Positions 10,271 to 21,779 of a DNA stretch of 30,066 nt are shown here, piece by piece; within the stretch, counting starts at the first letter, position 1, and each line of letters begins with the position of its first letter. The stretch lies in NCBI GenBank assembly GCA_037074765.1, contig JBAMDO010000378.1, positions 1 through 30,066 of the forward strand, in the 5' to 3' direction. This DNA comes from Mansonella perstans. Its lineage: Eukaryota > Nematoda > Chromadorea > Rhabditida > Onchocercidae. Position numbers and translations under genes: made by a program. The notes under the pieces were generated by a model. The model worked only from the letters and a program-made list of their open reading frames with translations, was not told where the DNA came from and searched no databases.

Positions 10271-11274
10271 AGGAGTAAAAATCAATGAAATATTTTATGT
10301 AAAAATTTTGTTCGAACAAAAAAAAAAAACGAAATTTGATTTTAAATATAAATTAATATTAACTGAACTAATTTTCGATCCAATGAACTAATCCGACCTA
10401 GTGAATTGAAACATACATATATATATATATGCTTTTTTTTCCCCTTTTAATGCAACATTTTGAAATTTAATTTTTTAATATCCTTTCTTGGCTTTGAGAA
10501 AAAAAATTAGCCATCAAAATTTCTGTTCCAATTTCGATGTTTCTCACTTACATAAAAACTATCTTCTTTAAATGCCAATAATGGCATTTAAATTTGCATA
10601 ATTTATTGCACATTTAAATTTCTTTAGAAAATTCAGGATACTATTCATTTACATAGAGCAAAGAACACAAACTAAATTCATAACTTTTTCAACAAATAAT
10701 TTCATCAGTTATAAAAAAAAAAAAAAGAAAATCTCGAATTAGAAGAGAGATAAAAGAAAGAAAAAATTGACAAAAAATTTTTCAATTCCGGATTTAATCT
10801 CGATTTGTATAAGTAAATTATTCATAAGCAAAGGAAAAAAAAAATTTTCATCATTTTTTTCTCATAAATTTCAATTTTTCATTAAATTTCTAAAAACACG
10901 AATGATTGATTTAAAAAAAAAAAAAATTTTTCGTATGATTGGAAATTTGGTTTTTTTTTTTCCATTTGTATAAGATGCATCATCATTGACTGATAATTTT
11001 TCATTTTATCAGGAAAACGAAAATTTTATTTTTAATTTCCAATTTCATTCATTGTGCTATAAAATGGCAAACAAAGAAGAAGAGAGCATATGAAAAGAAG
11101 AGAGTATAAGAAATATAATTTTTGATCGATAATCTAAAAGTAAAATTTGAAAAAAAACAATTTTAACTGAAAAAAATACATTTAACTTTTCATTATTATC
11201 ATTTTCAAAATAGTTGCGCGAAATTATCTTTCATTAATGAATTGTTTTTCTATGAAAATTATAGAATCTGAAAT
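10271..11274. other. AT-rich non-coding stretch
   Basis: Contains an (AT)n tract near 10417-10430, several A/T runs, and an 11-bp hairpin at 10567-10592 listed separately. No exon is supported. Confidence 0.5.
10567..10592. other. Perfect 11-bp stem, 4-nt loop hairpin
   Basis: TTTAAATGCCA (10567-10577) and its exact reverse complement (10582-10592) flank the loop ataa. It is not followed by anything resembling a prokaryote-type terminator tail and lies far from any supported gene; its function is unknown. Confidence 0.8.
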
Positions 11275-11604
11275 AGAGAGATGCTATATTATCCAGAGAG
11301 AGAGAGAGAGAGAGATGCTATATTATCCAGAGAGAAAGAGAGAGAGAGAGATGCTATATTATCCAGAGAGAAAGAGAGAGAGGAATGGAATTTGTTAATT
11401 ATTATTTCAAAATATTTGATTAATTATCTTTTCATTAATGAATATTTATTATGTGCGAAATATGATATGAAATATAATCGTTCTACATTGCAAAAATGCT
11501 ATGTATATATTATTGAGAGAGAGAGAGAGAAAGAGAGAGATGCTATATTATCCGGAGAGAGAGAGAGAGAGAAAGGGAGAGAGAAAAGGATGCCATATTA
11601 TCCA
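11275..11604. repeat. Compound repeat: atgctatattatcc plus (GA)n
   Basis: Five copies of a 14-bp core atgctatattatcc (one atgccatattatcc), each followed by aga/gga and a purine tract, start at 11281, 11315, 11351, 11540 and 11590. The third and fourth copies are separated by ~150 bp of unique AT-rich sequence. The long Arg/Glu-rich frame covering this is a repeat artefact. Confidence 0.9.
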
Positions 11605-11675
11605 GAAAATATATATAGATCAACAAAGAGAAAAAGGAAAAGAGCGAGAAATTGAATTTTGTATTCTTCCATAAT

Positions 11676-11705
11676 TCTCTTTCTCTCTCTCCCTCTCTCT
11701 CTCTC
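11676..11705. repeat. CT-rich microsatellite
   Basis: A ctcttt/ctctct/ccctctc tract on the + strand, 70 bp after the compound GA repeat and complementary to it. As RNA the two would pair. Confidence 0.85.
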
Positions 11706-11868
11706 ATTCATTTCCATTTTCATCCATTTTGGTTAATTAAAATGTTTTGTCAATAATTGTAATTATTCATCATTTTTGCTTTCCCTTATATGTTTCCTCA
11801 ATATTATATTATCCGGCAAATTTATTATATATTTCATTGGCAAAATAAAATAGAATTAATTAGCATGT

Positions 11869-11917
11869 GATTATCATGATTATGATTATGATTATGATTA
11901 TGATGATTATGATTATA
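11869..11917. repeat. (GATTAT)n microsatellite
   Basis: About seven units of gattat with one gatgattat interruption; not coding. Confidence 0.85.
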
Positions 11918-12874
11918 ATAGTACAAAATAATTGTATGCAATTGTATAATTTTTAGATGAATTTTTTTTTTAGAAGAATTATTCCTTATTTAAATCTTTT
12001 TTTTTTTTTTTTGCAAAATTATTTAACAAAGAATTTTTTTGTAAAATTCCCAATTAAATTTCATTATCATTCAATGATAGCTTTAAGAATTAAGAATTAT
12101 AAAATTTGCTAATTTTATATTTTGGTTAACTTTAAATCATTTGTCATCCAAATTTATGAATAAAAATGACCCATTTCTAAAATTTAATTTTCCAATGAAT
12201 AAATTTTGTAAAATTACGAAAGGACAGAGTGAGATAGAGGGAGAGAATGATGATATTATGATAATTTATGCGTTGTATTTTAGGCATTTGCTTTTAAATC
12301 ATTTGCTATGCAAATTTTGTTCCAGAAAATGAACAAGCCTTATTTGCTATTCAAACTTACTTACATTGAAAAAAAAAAACCTCATTTGTTATTTGTTACC
12401 TAAATTTTAATTTTGCCTTATTTGCTATCCAATGAAGCCTTATTTGCTATCCAAAATTTACTTTAGAAAGAAGCCTGAATTTGTGATTTTTATTTTTTGT
12501 TTATTTATAGCAAATAAATTTTTGCAGTTATTTATTGAATTTTTGTAAAAATAATTAAAGACGACTGAGAAAGAAAGAAAAGAAAAGATAAAGAGATTAG
12601 AGAGAAAGAAAGAATTATAGGAATGTTGACAATTTACTAATAGATGACTCACTAAATGATTAAAAAAAACAAGAAAATAATTTGAAAAAATTTTCAAAAT
12701 TAATTTTAATCAAGTAGTATTAAAAATTTTGCGTGATTTTTTTCATTATTCCAATTTGAAAAATTTTTTTTCTAAAATTTAAAATTTTTATTGAAATTTT
12801 TTGGGAAAAGAAGCAAAAAATACAAATTTTATATGTAATTTATATCATTCGTCATCAATTTCTGTTCGTTTTTT
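11918..12874. other. AT-rich stretch with dispersed tatttgctatccaa motifs
   Basis: The motif (cc)ttatttgctatcc recurs at about 12335, 12417 and 12439, with looser forms (catttgtcatccaaat, catttgctatgcaaat, catttgttatttg) at about 12139, 12298 and 12382. This is a degenerate repeat family rather than coding sequence. Frames at 12141-12332 and 12458-12697 lack protein-like composition. Confidence 0.5.
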
Positions 12875-12981
12875 TCTCTCTCTCTCACTGTCTGTCCCTC
12901 TCTCTCATTATCTCTCCCTCTCTCTCTTACTATCTCTCTCTCTCTCTTACTATCTCGTCCTCTCTCTTTTTTTCCTCTTCC
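12875..12981. repeat. Long CT-rich (pyrimidine) microsatellite
   Basis: About 100 bp of tctc/ccctc/ttactatc units, the longest pyrimidine tract in the window. In a + strand transcript it would be a large CU-rich tract. Frames over it on both strands are Ser/Leu- or Arg/Glu-rich artefacts. Confidence 0.88.
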
Positions 12982-14077
12982 ATTTATTTGATTGGGATAT
13001 TTGTTGATTTTTTTTTTTGAACCTGTCATTTTCATCTATTAGATCGCCGATTCCTTTTCTTTTTTTTTTTTTTTGTTTAAAAAGATTTTTGATTTTAAAA
13101 GTTTTAAAAGAAATATATATTCTTTCTTGTCAATATAATTTATCCAATCTAAAATTTATTTTCAAATTTTTCTTTTTTTTTTAAATAAAAAAATTAGTGA
13201 AAAATAAAAAATGGCAAAAAGTACTTTTTGATAAATTTTTTAAAAAATATTGAAAAGTTTTTTTGTTTTTTTCTTTTCTTCTATAATATAAATAATAATA
13301 AATGAAAAAAAAAAGGAATATTTTTATAAAAATTAATTCTTTTCCAATTTTTCAAATTTCATCTTTTTTTTTTCACATCATTTCTCGTCCTCTTTCTCTT
13401 CTTTTCTAGCATATCCCAAAATTCTCTCGTTGTATTATCGTTTGGGATGATTTAATTGAAAATTACAATATGTATGTCAGTTAGAAAATGTGTCCTATTT
13501 TTAATTAATGTCCATTTTTAGGTTACAATCGGAAAAATACAAAAAAAAAAAATATTTTTTTAGCAAAATTGTATCGTTCCTACACTTAATGTCTCATTTT
13601 CTTTCTTCCTATTTCTTTCATCGAGGATTTTTCTTTTTTTTTTTTTTTGAAAAAATTTTAAAATTATTTCATTAAGGAGCCTTTTCATATAACATCTATG
13701 GGTATATTGGTATAAGCTAACAATGTAACAGCTAAATAAAGTCTTTAAGGCTTTGCTAATAAGAAGCAACGAAATTTTTTTGCATGTTTCGATGATGGTG
13801 ATAGTGATAATGATTTGATAATGATGATGGTATTTGGTAGTATTTTCACTTATCTTTAACCAATCTACATTCATTTCTCAGATATTTATTTTATTTTTCT
13901 ATCAAATCATTTAAATGATTTGTTGTTTCTCCCTTTGATTTGATAGCATTTTTTTCTATTCTATATGTAAAAATATCTTCGTTCGAAAAAATTTTACAGT
14001 ATATGTATCTTGTTTTATCTTATTCAGAAATTATACAGTATTTTAGTATCACCTATAAAATTGATGAAAAAAATACG
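12982..14077. other. AT-rich non-coding stretch
   Basis: Holds long A/T runs and a gatgatggtgatagtgataatg patch near 13790-13830. A minus-strand frame at 13560-13874 is low-complexity Ile/Thr/Lys sequence. I see no exon. Confidence 0.5.
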
Positions 14078-14106
14078 ATCATCATCATCATCATCATCAT
14101 CATCAT
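14078..14106. repeat. (ATC)n microsatellite
   Basis: Nine atc units. It encodes runs of Ser (+) or Asp (-) in otherwise unremarkable frames, and I do not consider those frames real. Confidence 0.9.
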
Positions 14107-15299
14107 TAACTAAAATCACTTGTAATATTATTTGGCAAAATGACTGTATAATTATAATATTAAATGAGGTTTGGGAAATAAGGTATGTAGTTGCTATGGT
14201 ATCTATGATAGATTTTTTCCTAATTAATTCCTTCACTTTCCCTTATTACACTTTATATAACTTCTTCCGTAGCATTCGACCTTATCTCAATAATATCTTC
14301 AATTATTGTTCCTAAAAGTTTGATATCATGGAATAATACTTTGATCAAATTTTATTCTCAAAATACTGAATCCTTTATCGTTTTCTGTTTTTTTCCAAAA
14401 ATTTGGTTTTTTTTTTCTTTTTGCCAAAAACTTTCGAGTTGATATGACTGAAATTTTGTACAGAATGAAATCATTTTTCAATGAAATTTAACTCTATTAG
14501 TGATTAATTGTACATTTCAATGGAATTTACAATTTGTACCGAATACAAATGACATTCATCCACTTTTCATTTTTGTACGTTTACCGGTTCATCCATTTTT
14601 TTTTTCAATTAGGAATTTTCTACAGTCGATAGTCATTAAGACAATCATTTGAAGTTTCAGTCAATGATCAAAAAAGATGTCAACATTGTATTTACTTTGA
14701 TAATTTCATCAAATTTATTTCATCATTAATCCATTCTTTACTTTACTATGAATATTTAAAGTCTTAATTCTTAATTTCTGTAATGTACGTTTCGTTACTT
14801 TTTCACACGTGTTATATTACGTGCTAAAATATTCCGCTAAAATGAGATATGAATAAATGAGTTTGATTGAAAATTTTGATGACAAATAACTTAGCTTAGA
14901 TATATCATTAATCATAATCAAAATGTTAACACATCCTATAAAATATAGGTCACTGTGTTATCGCTCTTTCTCATCTATCAACTGATATCAACAATCCTTT
15001 AATCAATACCAAAATAGTAGTGCTGTGTATAAAAATTAATTTATATAATTGTTGTGAAGATGACAAGATTTTGGTGTGACAAGCGATGATTACAATTTGA
15101 AGGAAAATTTCTCGATTTCTTTTGGATTAGAAAATAACAAATCAAGTGATATATAGAATATATATATGAAAGTAAGTCATATTTTTACTTTTAAGATCTT
15201 TTTTTTTTTCTTTTCTCAATTATTAATTGTCAATTTTTTTCATTGCATATAACATTTATATAAATCCTTTATAGTTCTGTTGGAAAAAAATCATTATTG

Positions 15300-15336
<37 letters not shown>

Positions 15337-18300
15337 GAATTTCAAATAGATTTGATTCATTTAAGAAAATGAACTACAATTATGGGTTCATTGAGCTAAA
15401 ATTATAGGCTAAAATGAACTAAAATTATGGGTGAAAAATTAGAATTTTGAATGATTGGTAAGTGAAAGCAATTAAAATAATTTGTTATTATAAAAAAAAA
15501 AAAGTCTATGAGAAAAACCTAATAAATGTCTCTTGTTGTGCGTACATATGAAAGTGAATGTTTTGAAAATTTTTTTTTCCAATAAATTTCTTTTAAATGT
15601 TGCCAAATGACAAAATAAAAAAAAAAAAAAAAAACGAGACATCAGAAAATGGCCAATGAAAAAATAAATGATCAATTGCTAATAATAGCCAATAATTGCA
15701 ATTCATATATGAGCCTAGTTTGTATTTCTAGCCCATTGTTTGCTTTTGAATCCACAAATTAGATTTGTATATTCTTTTTTAAATTAACAATTAGATTGTG
15801 TGTATTCTTTTAAATTAGCAAATAAATTATGTTTTCTTTTAGCGATGGCTTTTTTCTTTTTTAAATTAACAAGATAGGCTCTTTTTCTTTTTAATACTTC
15901 AATTGGATGCAATAAAAGACTGTTTGATGTGCTGAAATGAAATGTCCACTCTCTTTGACTACGACGACAAGTGATTTGTTGGACATTTCTTTTGCAAATT
16001 TTTCAACAAAAGATTAATTATGCATTAAAGTCTGGAAAGAAATGAAATGAAATGACAATTTTTATTTCATTAATAAATTTCCTTTTTTTTTTTTATTCAC
16101 TTATGAAAATAATGGATTTTGTTCATTTATAATTATTGAGAAAAAAATTTGAACTAAATTAAATTTCTTTTTTAATACTTCAATTTAAATTTATTTTTTA
16201 TTTTTTGATTTCTAGATGAATAAATGTGCTATGAAAATATATTGTGTTGAAATTAAATTTAAATACTATTTGCATTTGTGTACTATTATTTATGCTAATG
16301 GATAATTAGTCAATTTTTTCATTCTTCTTTTTTTTTGAATTAGTAAAATTTTCTTTTGAAATTTATTTTTTACAAAGAAATTTTTCACATTTCAATTTTT
16401 TATTCACTCAAATTTTTTTTGCTCTAGCTAAACACTTTTCAATCGTTCAAATGGCTTTCTTTTAATTCATAGATCATATCTATGTTATAAATTAATTACT
16501 GATAAATCATAACATTTTAATTCATTCCTTTAATTACTGATATATTCTAATTCATTTCTTATGACATATTTAACAATATATTTTACATTGCATGCAATAA
16601 TACTTGCATGTAATCCATGCTTGCATTCATCGATTATTACAATGATTTCATTGACATATATATGTCATATTTAATCATTAATTAATCAATTTAATTACTA
16701 GATACAGTTATTATTGTCTTACACTGATAACTAAAGAAGCGATAAACAAACGCGCACACATAGTATAGACAGACAAATAGGACAGACAAAACACACACAT
16801 TTAATTGTATGTTCATCAAATGACATCGTAAAATAGAATCATAAATTCTTATTACTACTTTTAATTACTATTATTTAACATTATCCACTAACTATTGTTA
16901 TTCTATCAAATATTTACTATAGTTATTTTCTATAATAAAATATCTTCTTTTTTTTCCATCAAATTATTTTATAGAATAAAATTGTCATCGGAAATTTTTA
17001 CACTCAAATTTAATTTCCTTTTTTCTCAAAGAAAAATTCCCAAAGGTTATAATGCATTTTTACAGGAAGAAAAATTTGAATAATTTTTTTTTTTTTTTTT
17101 TTTTTTAAATGAACAAAATAAAATAAGAAAAGAACGAGGAGAAGATATTGTTAGGAAATTATTTTTGTCATTTTCAAAAAAAAAAAAAAGAAAAGAAAAC
17201 GGAAACGATATTTATAAATTTTTGTAAGAGAGAGATTACTGTACAATACATATTCGAAAAGAAATAAATGTTTAATGAAGCATTTAATTGAATTATGAAT
17301 TTTATAATATTTTAATTTAATTCATTTTTTATAATAATGCATTTTTATTTAAGAGCTAATTTTATTTAAAAATTAGGATTTTTTTTTCTTGAAAATAATT
17401 CATAGTTTATTAATGACAAGAAAAAAAGATAGTTTTACAAAAAAAGCTTTCTTTTTCACTTTTTTTTTTCATTTTTGTAAATTATTTAAATTTGTTTTAC
17501 GCCAAATTTTCTTCACGTTTTTACATTCTATGTTTTACATTTTCTAAAATTTTTTTTATCTTTTATGTTTTACGTTTATTTTTGAATTTTTTTTAAAAAT
17601 TATTAAAAAAAAAACTTTGCACCAATTTTTTATTTTTTTACGTGATTACATGATTTTTTGTAATTTTTAAATTTTTTGTTTTCATATCAATTTTATTTGC
17701 ATAATTCTTCTTTAAAAAAAAAAAAAAAAAAAAAAATCTTCAATCATATCGTTATGACAGTTTCAATAGCACATGTAGTATAAGCATGTAAAAAAGTGAT
17801 CTGATTAACAATTAGATGTCAGATTGATTTACAACTGTGTATGCCTTTTTACTGGTTGAATTGTTATGATAAAAATTTTTTAAAATCAAAAAAAATTTTC
17901 TACCAGTTGCAAGCAGCAGCTTCTCATACATTTCATTTATTGTTACAAAAAAAAAAAAAAAATTCCATTGAGAAATTCCCACTACACAGGTGGATGGATG
18001 AATGGCTTAGCTTTGAAGTTTGTAAAAATTTTTACAACAAAAAAAAAAATTGTTTAGATAAATATTAAATGAAAAAAATGAATCTGAATTTTTTTTAAAT
18101 AAAAAGTTTTCATATTTAAATTATTTGTATTAATTATCTTTATTGGTTTTTTTTTCATTTCAAAAAAAAACAATTTTAAATGGTAAAAATGAAATTGAAA
18201 AATAAATATAAAAATTTTAAAAAAAAAAGATTGAAATTAATTTTTATCTTTTTTTAAATCATGTTTATAAAATGAAATTATTCAAAAAATGGATAAGTAA

Positions 18301-19428
18301 TCACCCGATAATGTTATTTGTTGTTAAATATGGTTCACACAGTATATGATCATTATTATCAGTATTTAAATATAATTATTTTATCGATTAAAAGTGATTC
18401 AGACATATATAAATTGCATCATTCGATTAATTGAGTCATTGACACTATTTACCATTTAGCAACAAAATACTCACATTTATAGAAATTTTGCTTTTTTAGA
18501 TTTATTTTATGGAAATTGTTTTTAAGTCCCGGAAACTTTTTTATGTTGTTATAATAAGTTTGATAAATAGCGCGGAAAAAGAAATTTATCAATTATCACA
18601 GATTATTGTCACAGAAAAAAACAATCATCTTATATGTCTTAATCAAAAAAAAAAATTTTTTTAAAACTTTGATTGATTGAATAATTGATTGATTTTTTGT
18701 TACACCCATTCATATGATGTTACAGTGATAATGAATCCGTTTCTTTTTTTGCTTTTTTTTTTACTGATAAATTGAATTTAATTTATAACTTTTTTTTTTG
18801 TTTTCTTTAACATATTGTTGCTTATTGTTCAAATAGCATAGTTAATCACAAATATATTTTATTTTAGGGCATTTTTGCAAACTTTCAAATTTTGCATAGT
18901 TTACAAAAACAAGAACTTAATATTGGTAATGATAATTTTGTTTAAATTAATAATTGATACATACGAATACATTACACTGATGTAATTTTTGTAATTGCTA
19001 AAATATTCCCAGCAAATTACCATTTTGTTTGAATATTTGAAATTTATTATCAATTTTCTGTCATTTTTATATCAAGCCTTATAAAGTAGTAAGTAGGGAG
19101 AGATGAAATTTTAACTTAAAATTTTTCCAATTTTGGAAAAATTAATTCGAAAGAGATATCTTAATTCGAAAGAGATATTTTTTTCAAAACTGATGTTTTT
19201 TTTTTTTTTTTTTTTTTGACCTAGTATGAATAATCATCTAGTTTTAATTTTGACAACAAGTCATTAAATTAATTGGTTTCATTTTTTTTTTTAATTTTGA
19301 CAACAATTCATTAAATTAATAAAGAAGAGGACAGAGAGAATTTGTTGTTGTTTTGATATGGTGTTTTTGACAATTATGAAAATTTGAATTAATCATAGAA
19401 TTAATATAATAGGATTAGATTTTACTAG
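14107..19428. other. AT-rich non-coding stretch
   Basis: More than 5 kb with no supported gene. It holds poly-T runs of 26 (15306-15331) and 23 (17084-17106), a TATA-like element tataaaatata near 14938, a ~32-bp degenerate repeat of ttcttttaaattaac type near 15756-15890, a 16-bp palindrome at 16652-16667, and a 21-bp direct duplication (ttaattcgaaagagatat) at 19142-19180. Frames listed by length here are Phe/Lys/Ile-rich and unconvincing. Confidence 0.5.
16652..16667. other. Perfect 16-bp palindrome
   Basis: TGACATAT followed directly by ATATGTCA. It may be chance in AT-rich DNA; no neighbouring gene gives it a context. Confidence 0.7.
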
Positions 19429-19531
19429 TTATTATCATCGTTATCGTTAATTGACGTTAGTGTTATTATCATCGTCATTAATGTTATTATCATTATCATC
19501 ATCATTATTATCAATATTATTATTATTATTG
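19429..19531. repeat. (TTA/TCA)n microsatellite
   Basis: Interrupted ttatta, ttatcatc and tcattatta units with some cgt changes; not coding. Confidence 0.85.
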
Positions 19532-19636
19532 TGATTGTTGTCCCTTAAATTCAAATGGAAATGTTTTTAAAAATTTATTATCATCAATAATAATTAATAA
19601 AATATTGCATAAATGAATTTCAAATAATTAAATGAC

Positions 19637-19663
19637 AAAAATGAAATGAAATGAAATGAAATG
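19637..19663. repeat. (GAAAT)n microsatellite
   Basis: Five aatga/gaaat units in a row, ending in atggtcc. Confidence 0.85.
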
Positions 19664-19784
19664 GTCCTTAGTGTGTAATAGAGTGGACAAATAATATGAG
19701 AAGGTCATTTGCATCAAATGACCCTCAATAAATTCAAGAGGTTATCTATATTGATGTGCTGAACAATGAAAAATCTTTCTGAAA

Positions 19785-19935
19785 ACAGAGAGAGACAGAG
19801 GGAGCAAGAATGAAAAGATAAATACAGGAAAAAAATAAAGAAGAGAGAGATGGAAAGAATGAAACGACAAATACAGGAAAAGAAGAAAGAAGAGAAAGAG
19901 AAAGAGAAAGAGAGAGAGAGAGGGAGAGAGAGGAA
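19785..19935. repeat. GA-rich microsatellite with ~60-bp duplication
   Basis: Purine tract in which a block carrying gacaaatacaggaaa / gataaatacaggaaa is seen twice (about 19818 and 19865). The large minus-strand Ser/Phe/Leu-rich frames over 19714-20298 arise from this and the adjacent GT tract and are rejected as genes. Confidence 0.85.
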
Positions 19936-20009
19936 AAACGGTAGAAAATTACAACGAAAAGAAAAATCTTTACGGAAATGTACATTAAATAGGTTTCTTT
20001 GAAATGTTT

Positions 20010-20184
20010 GATATGTATGTGTTGTATGTACATATGTATATAAGTATGTATGTATGTGTGTGTATGTATGTGTGTATTGTATGTATATATGTACATATGT
20101 ATGTAAGTATACATGTATGTTTGTATGTATGTATGTGTGTTTGTATGTGTGTGTGTGTATATATATATATATGTATGTATGTAA
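20010..20184. repeat. GTAT/GT-rich microsatellite
   Basis: About 175 bp of gtat, gtgt and tata units, the longest such tract in the window. The His/Thr/Tyr (minus) and Val/Cys/Met/Tyr (plus) frames are repeat artefacts. Confidence 0.9.
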
Positions 20185-20828
20185 GTTGAGAGTTTTCGTG
20201 CTATAAAAATTTTTGCGTTTTGCCTTTTCACTTCTTTTTATCCAACATTTCATTTTATTTGGTTTGCAAAAGGGGAAATTATTCATTTTTGTTTCCATTT
20301 GAAATTTTTTAAATTAAAAAATATAAAATGCATAATTATATTTAGTATTTCAATGTATTTCAATGATATAATTGTTGTGAGTTGGAAAAAAAAAAAAAAA
20401 AAAAGAAAAATTCAAAAATTGAAAAAATTAAAGAAAAATAAAAAACAATTTTTGTATAAATAATTAAATTTCTTCTCTTATTTCTAATTATTGCTCCTTT
20501 TTTTTTTTCCCACTATTTATTTACGCGAATAAATTACGACGTTTTGTTTGTTTATTTGTTATGTTTGTTTCTTTGTTTCTTTATTTTTGCTTCTAATTTT
20601 TATTGATTAAATTTTGATATTTTCATAAATTTCAACGAGTTTAATTTTTCGTTTTTTTTTTTTTTTTTGGTGTGTTGAAAAAAAAGAAGAGAAAAAAATC
20701 AGCAAATTATTGGAACAAAGCTCAGTATATTCATATCTGATCAACGTATTTTTGACGTTATTCAAGACAATACGAATTACGTTTGCATTAACGGATTCCT
20801 TCAAAGAAATATTATTTACTATTATTTG
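20185..20828. other. Non-coding stretch with a short open island
   Basis: Mostly AT-rich with poly-A and poly-T. At 20705-20850 composition is more mixed, and more than one + frame and one minus frame (20607-20804) are open with a varied amino-acid content. No acceptor with a pyrimidine tract precedes it on the + strand, so I do not call an exon. Confidence 0.4.
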
Positions 20829-20946
20829 TTATTACTACTCTATTATAGTTACTACTACTAGTACTACTATTACTACTACTAGTACTATTACTACTACTAC
20901 TACTACCGGTATTATTACTACTACTATTACTACTGCTATTACTAGT
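20829..20946. repeat. (ACT)n microsatellite
   Basis: Interrupted tactac, tagtac and tattac units, which give the Thr-rich frame on the + strand. Confidence 0.9.
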
Positions 20947-21113
20947 TATTATTTTATTTTAATTCTTCCTATCTTCCCTCTCTATCTCTTCCTGCCTTTT
21001 TTTTTCACTTTTGTATTTTATTTTTCTATCTTCCACTTTAATACAAAATCAAAATTATTTTTTCATCAGATCTTTTCTTCTCAACAAATTTTTCCTATAA
21101 CATATAATTGTTA

Positions 21114-21194
21114 CTACAACAACAACAACAACAACAACAACAAAAACAGCGACAATAACAATAACAGCAACAACAACAACGACAACAACAACTA
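21114..21194. repeat. (CAA)n microsatellite
   Basis: About 26 caa-type units with gca/gac/ata interruptions. On the + strand this reads as poly-Asn, poly-Gln or poly-Thr according to frame. An ACT/GTT-rich continuation runs to about 21300. It lies a few hundred bases upstream of the low-complexity coding stretch at 21780. Confidence 0.9.
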
Positions 21195-21779
21195 ATACTA
21201 CTGATACTATTAATAAATAGTGTTACTGTTATTGCTACTACTGTTACTACTATTATTACTACTACTGATATTTTTGCTTTACTGATAACAGTAACAATAA
21301 CCTGATTTTACTGTAATAGGTTACTGCTCATTGTGACCTATATCAATTAATTAAACTAATATATGCTCTGATTGATAGATATTTGCATATTATTTCTTGT
21401 TTCTTTGCTTATTTTTCCGAAATTAGAAGATCAAAACTTTTCGAAAGTTCTATTTTCGCATTTTGACAAGATCTGGTATCCATTTACGGAACATTCCATA
21501 TCATTATTATTATCACTGCTATTGTTATCATTCTTCTTTTCGACATTTATTTTGCACTAATCTCGACCATTCACACTGCTACAATCTTATTTACTTCGAT
21601 TATTATTAACAAAAATAAAAAAAGAAATCAAAAATACAGTATTGTTCCATGCAATAATTTTTCTTGCTGTATTTCAATTTTGCAACGAACATTTTCGATC
21701 TCTCAATTTACAAATCACTTTGGAAATTCGCTTATCAGTGCTGAGTAATTAGCAATCAATTGTACACGTAAGTAAGTAA

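Noticed and set aside
11281..11655. 124-codon Arg/Glu-rich frame
   Set aside because: Produced by the compound GA repeat; no unique protein sequence beyond a short AT-rich spacer.
12801..13035. Opposed open frames on both strands
   Set aside because: Both come from the CT/GA microsatellite at 12875-12981.
14930..15110. Possible promoter (TATAAAATATA) with downstream ATG
   Set aside because: The ATG near 15060 opens only nine codons, and TATA-like strings are expected by chance in DNA this AT-rich.
19714..20298. Long minus-strand open frames (194 and 161 codons) rich in His/Thr/Tyr/Ser/Phe
   Set aside because: They lie on a GA tract and a GTAT microsatellite; overlapping frames are equally open, composition is that of the repeat, and no ATG context, splice site or domain supports them.
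20710..21195. 161-codon + frame with poly-Thr and poly-Asn runs
   Set aside because: Starts at TTG rather than ATG and is carried by (ACT)n and (CAA)n repeats with T-rich sequence between. The short varied segment at its start is noted, but it has no acceptor and is open in more than one frame.
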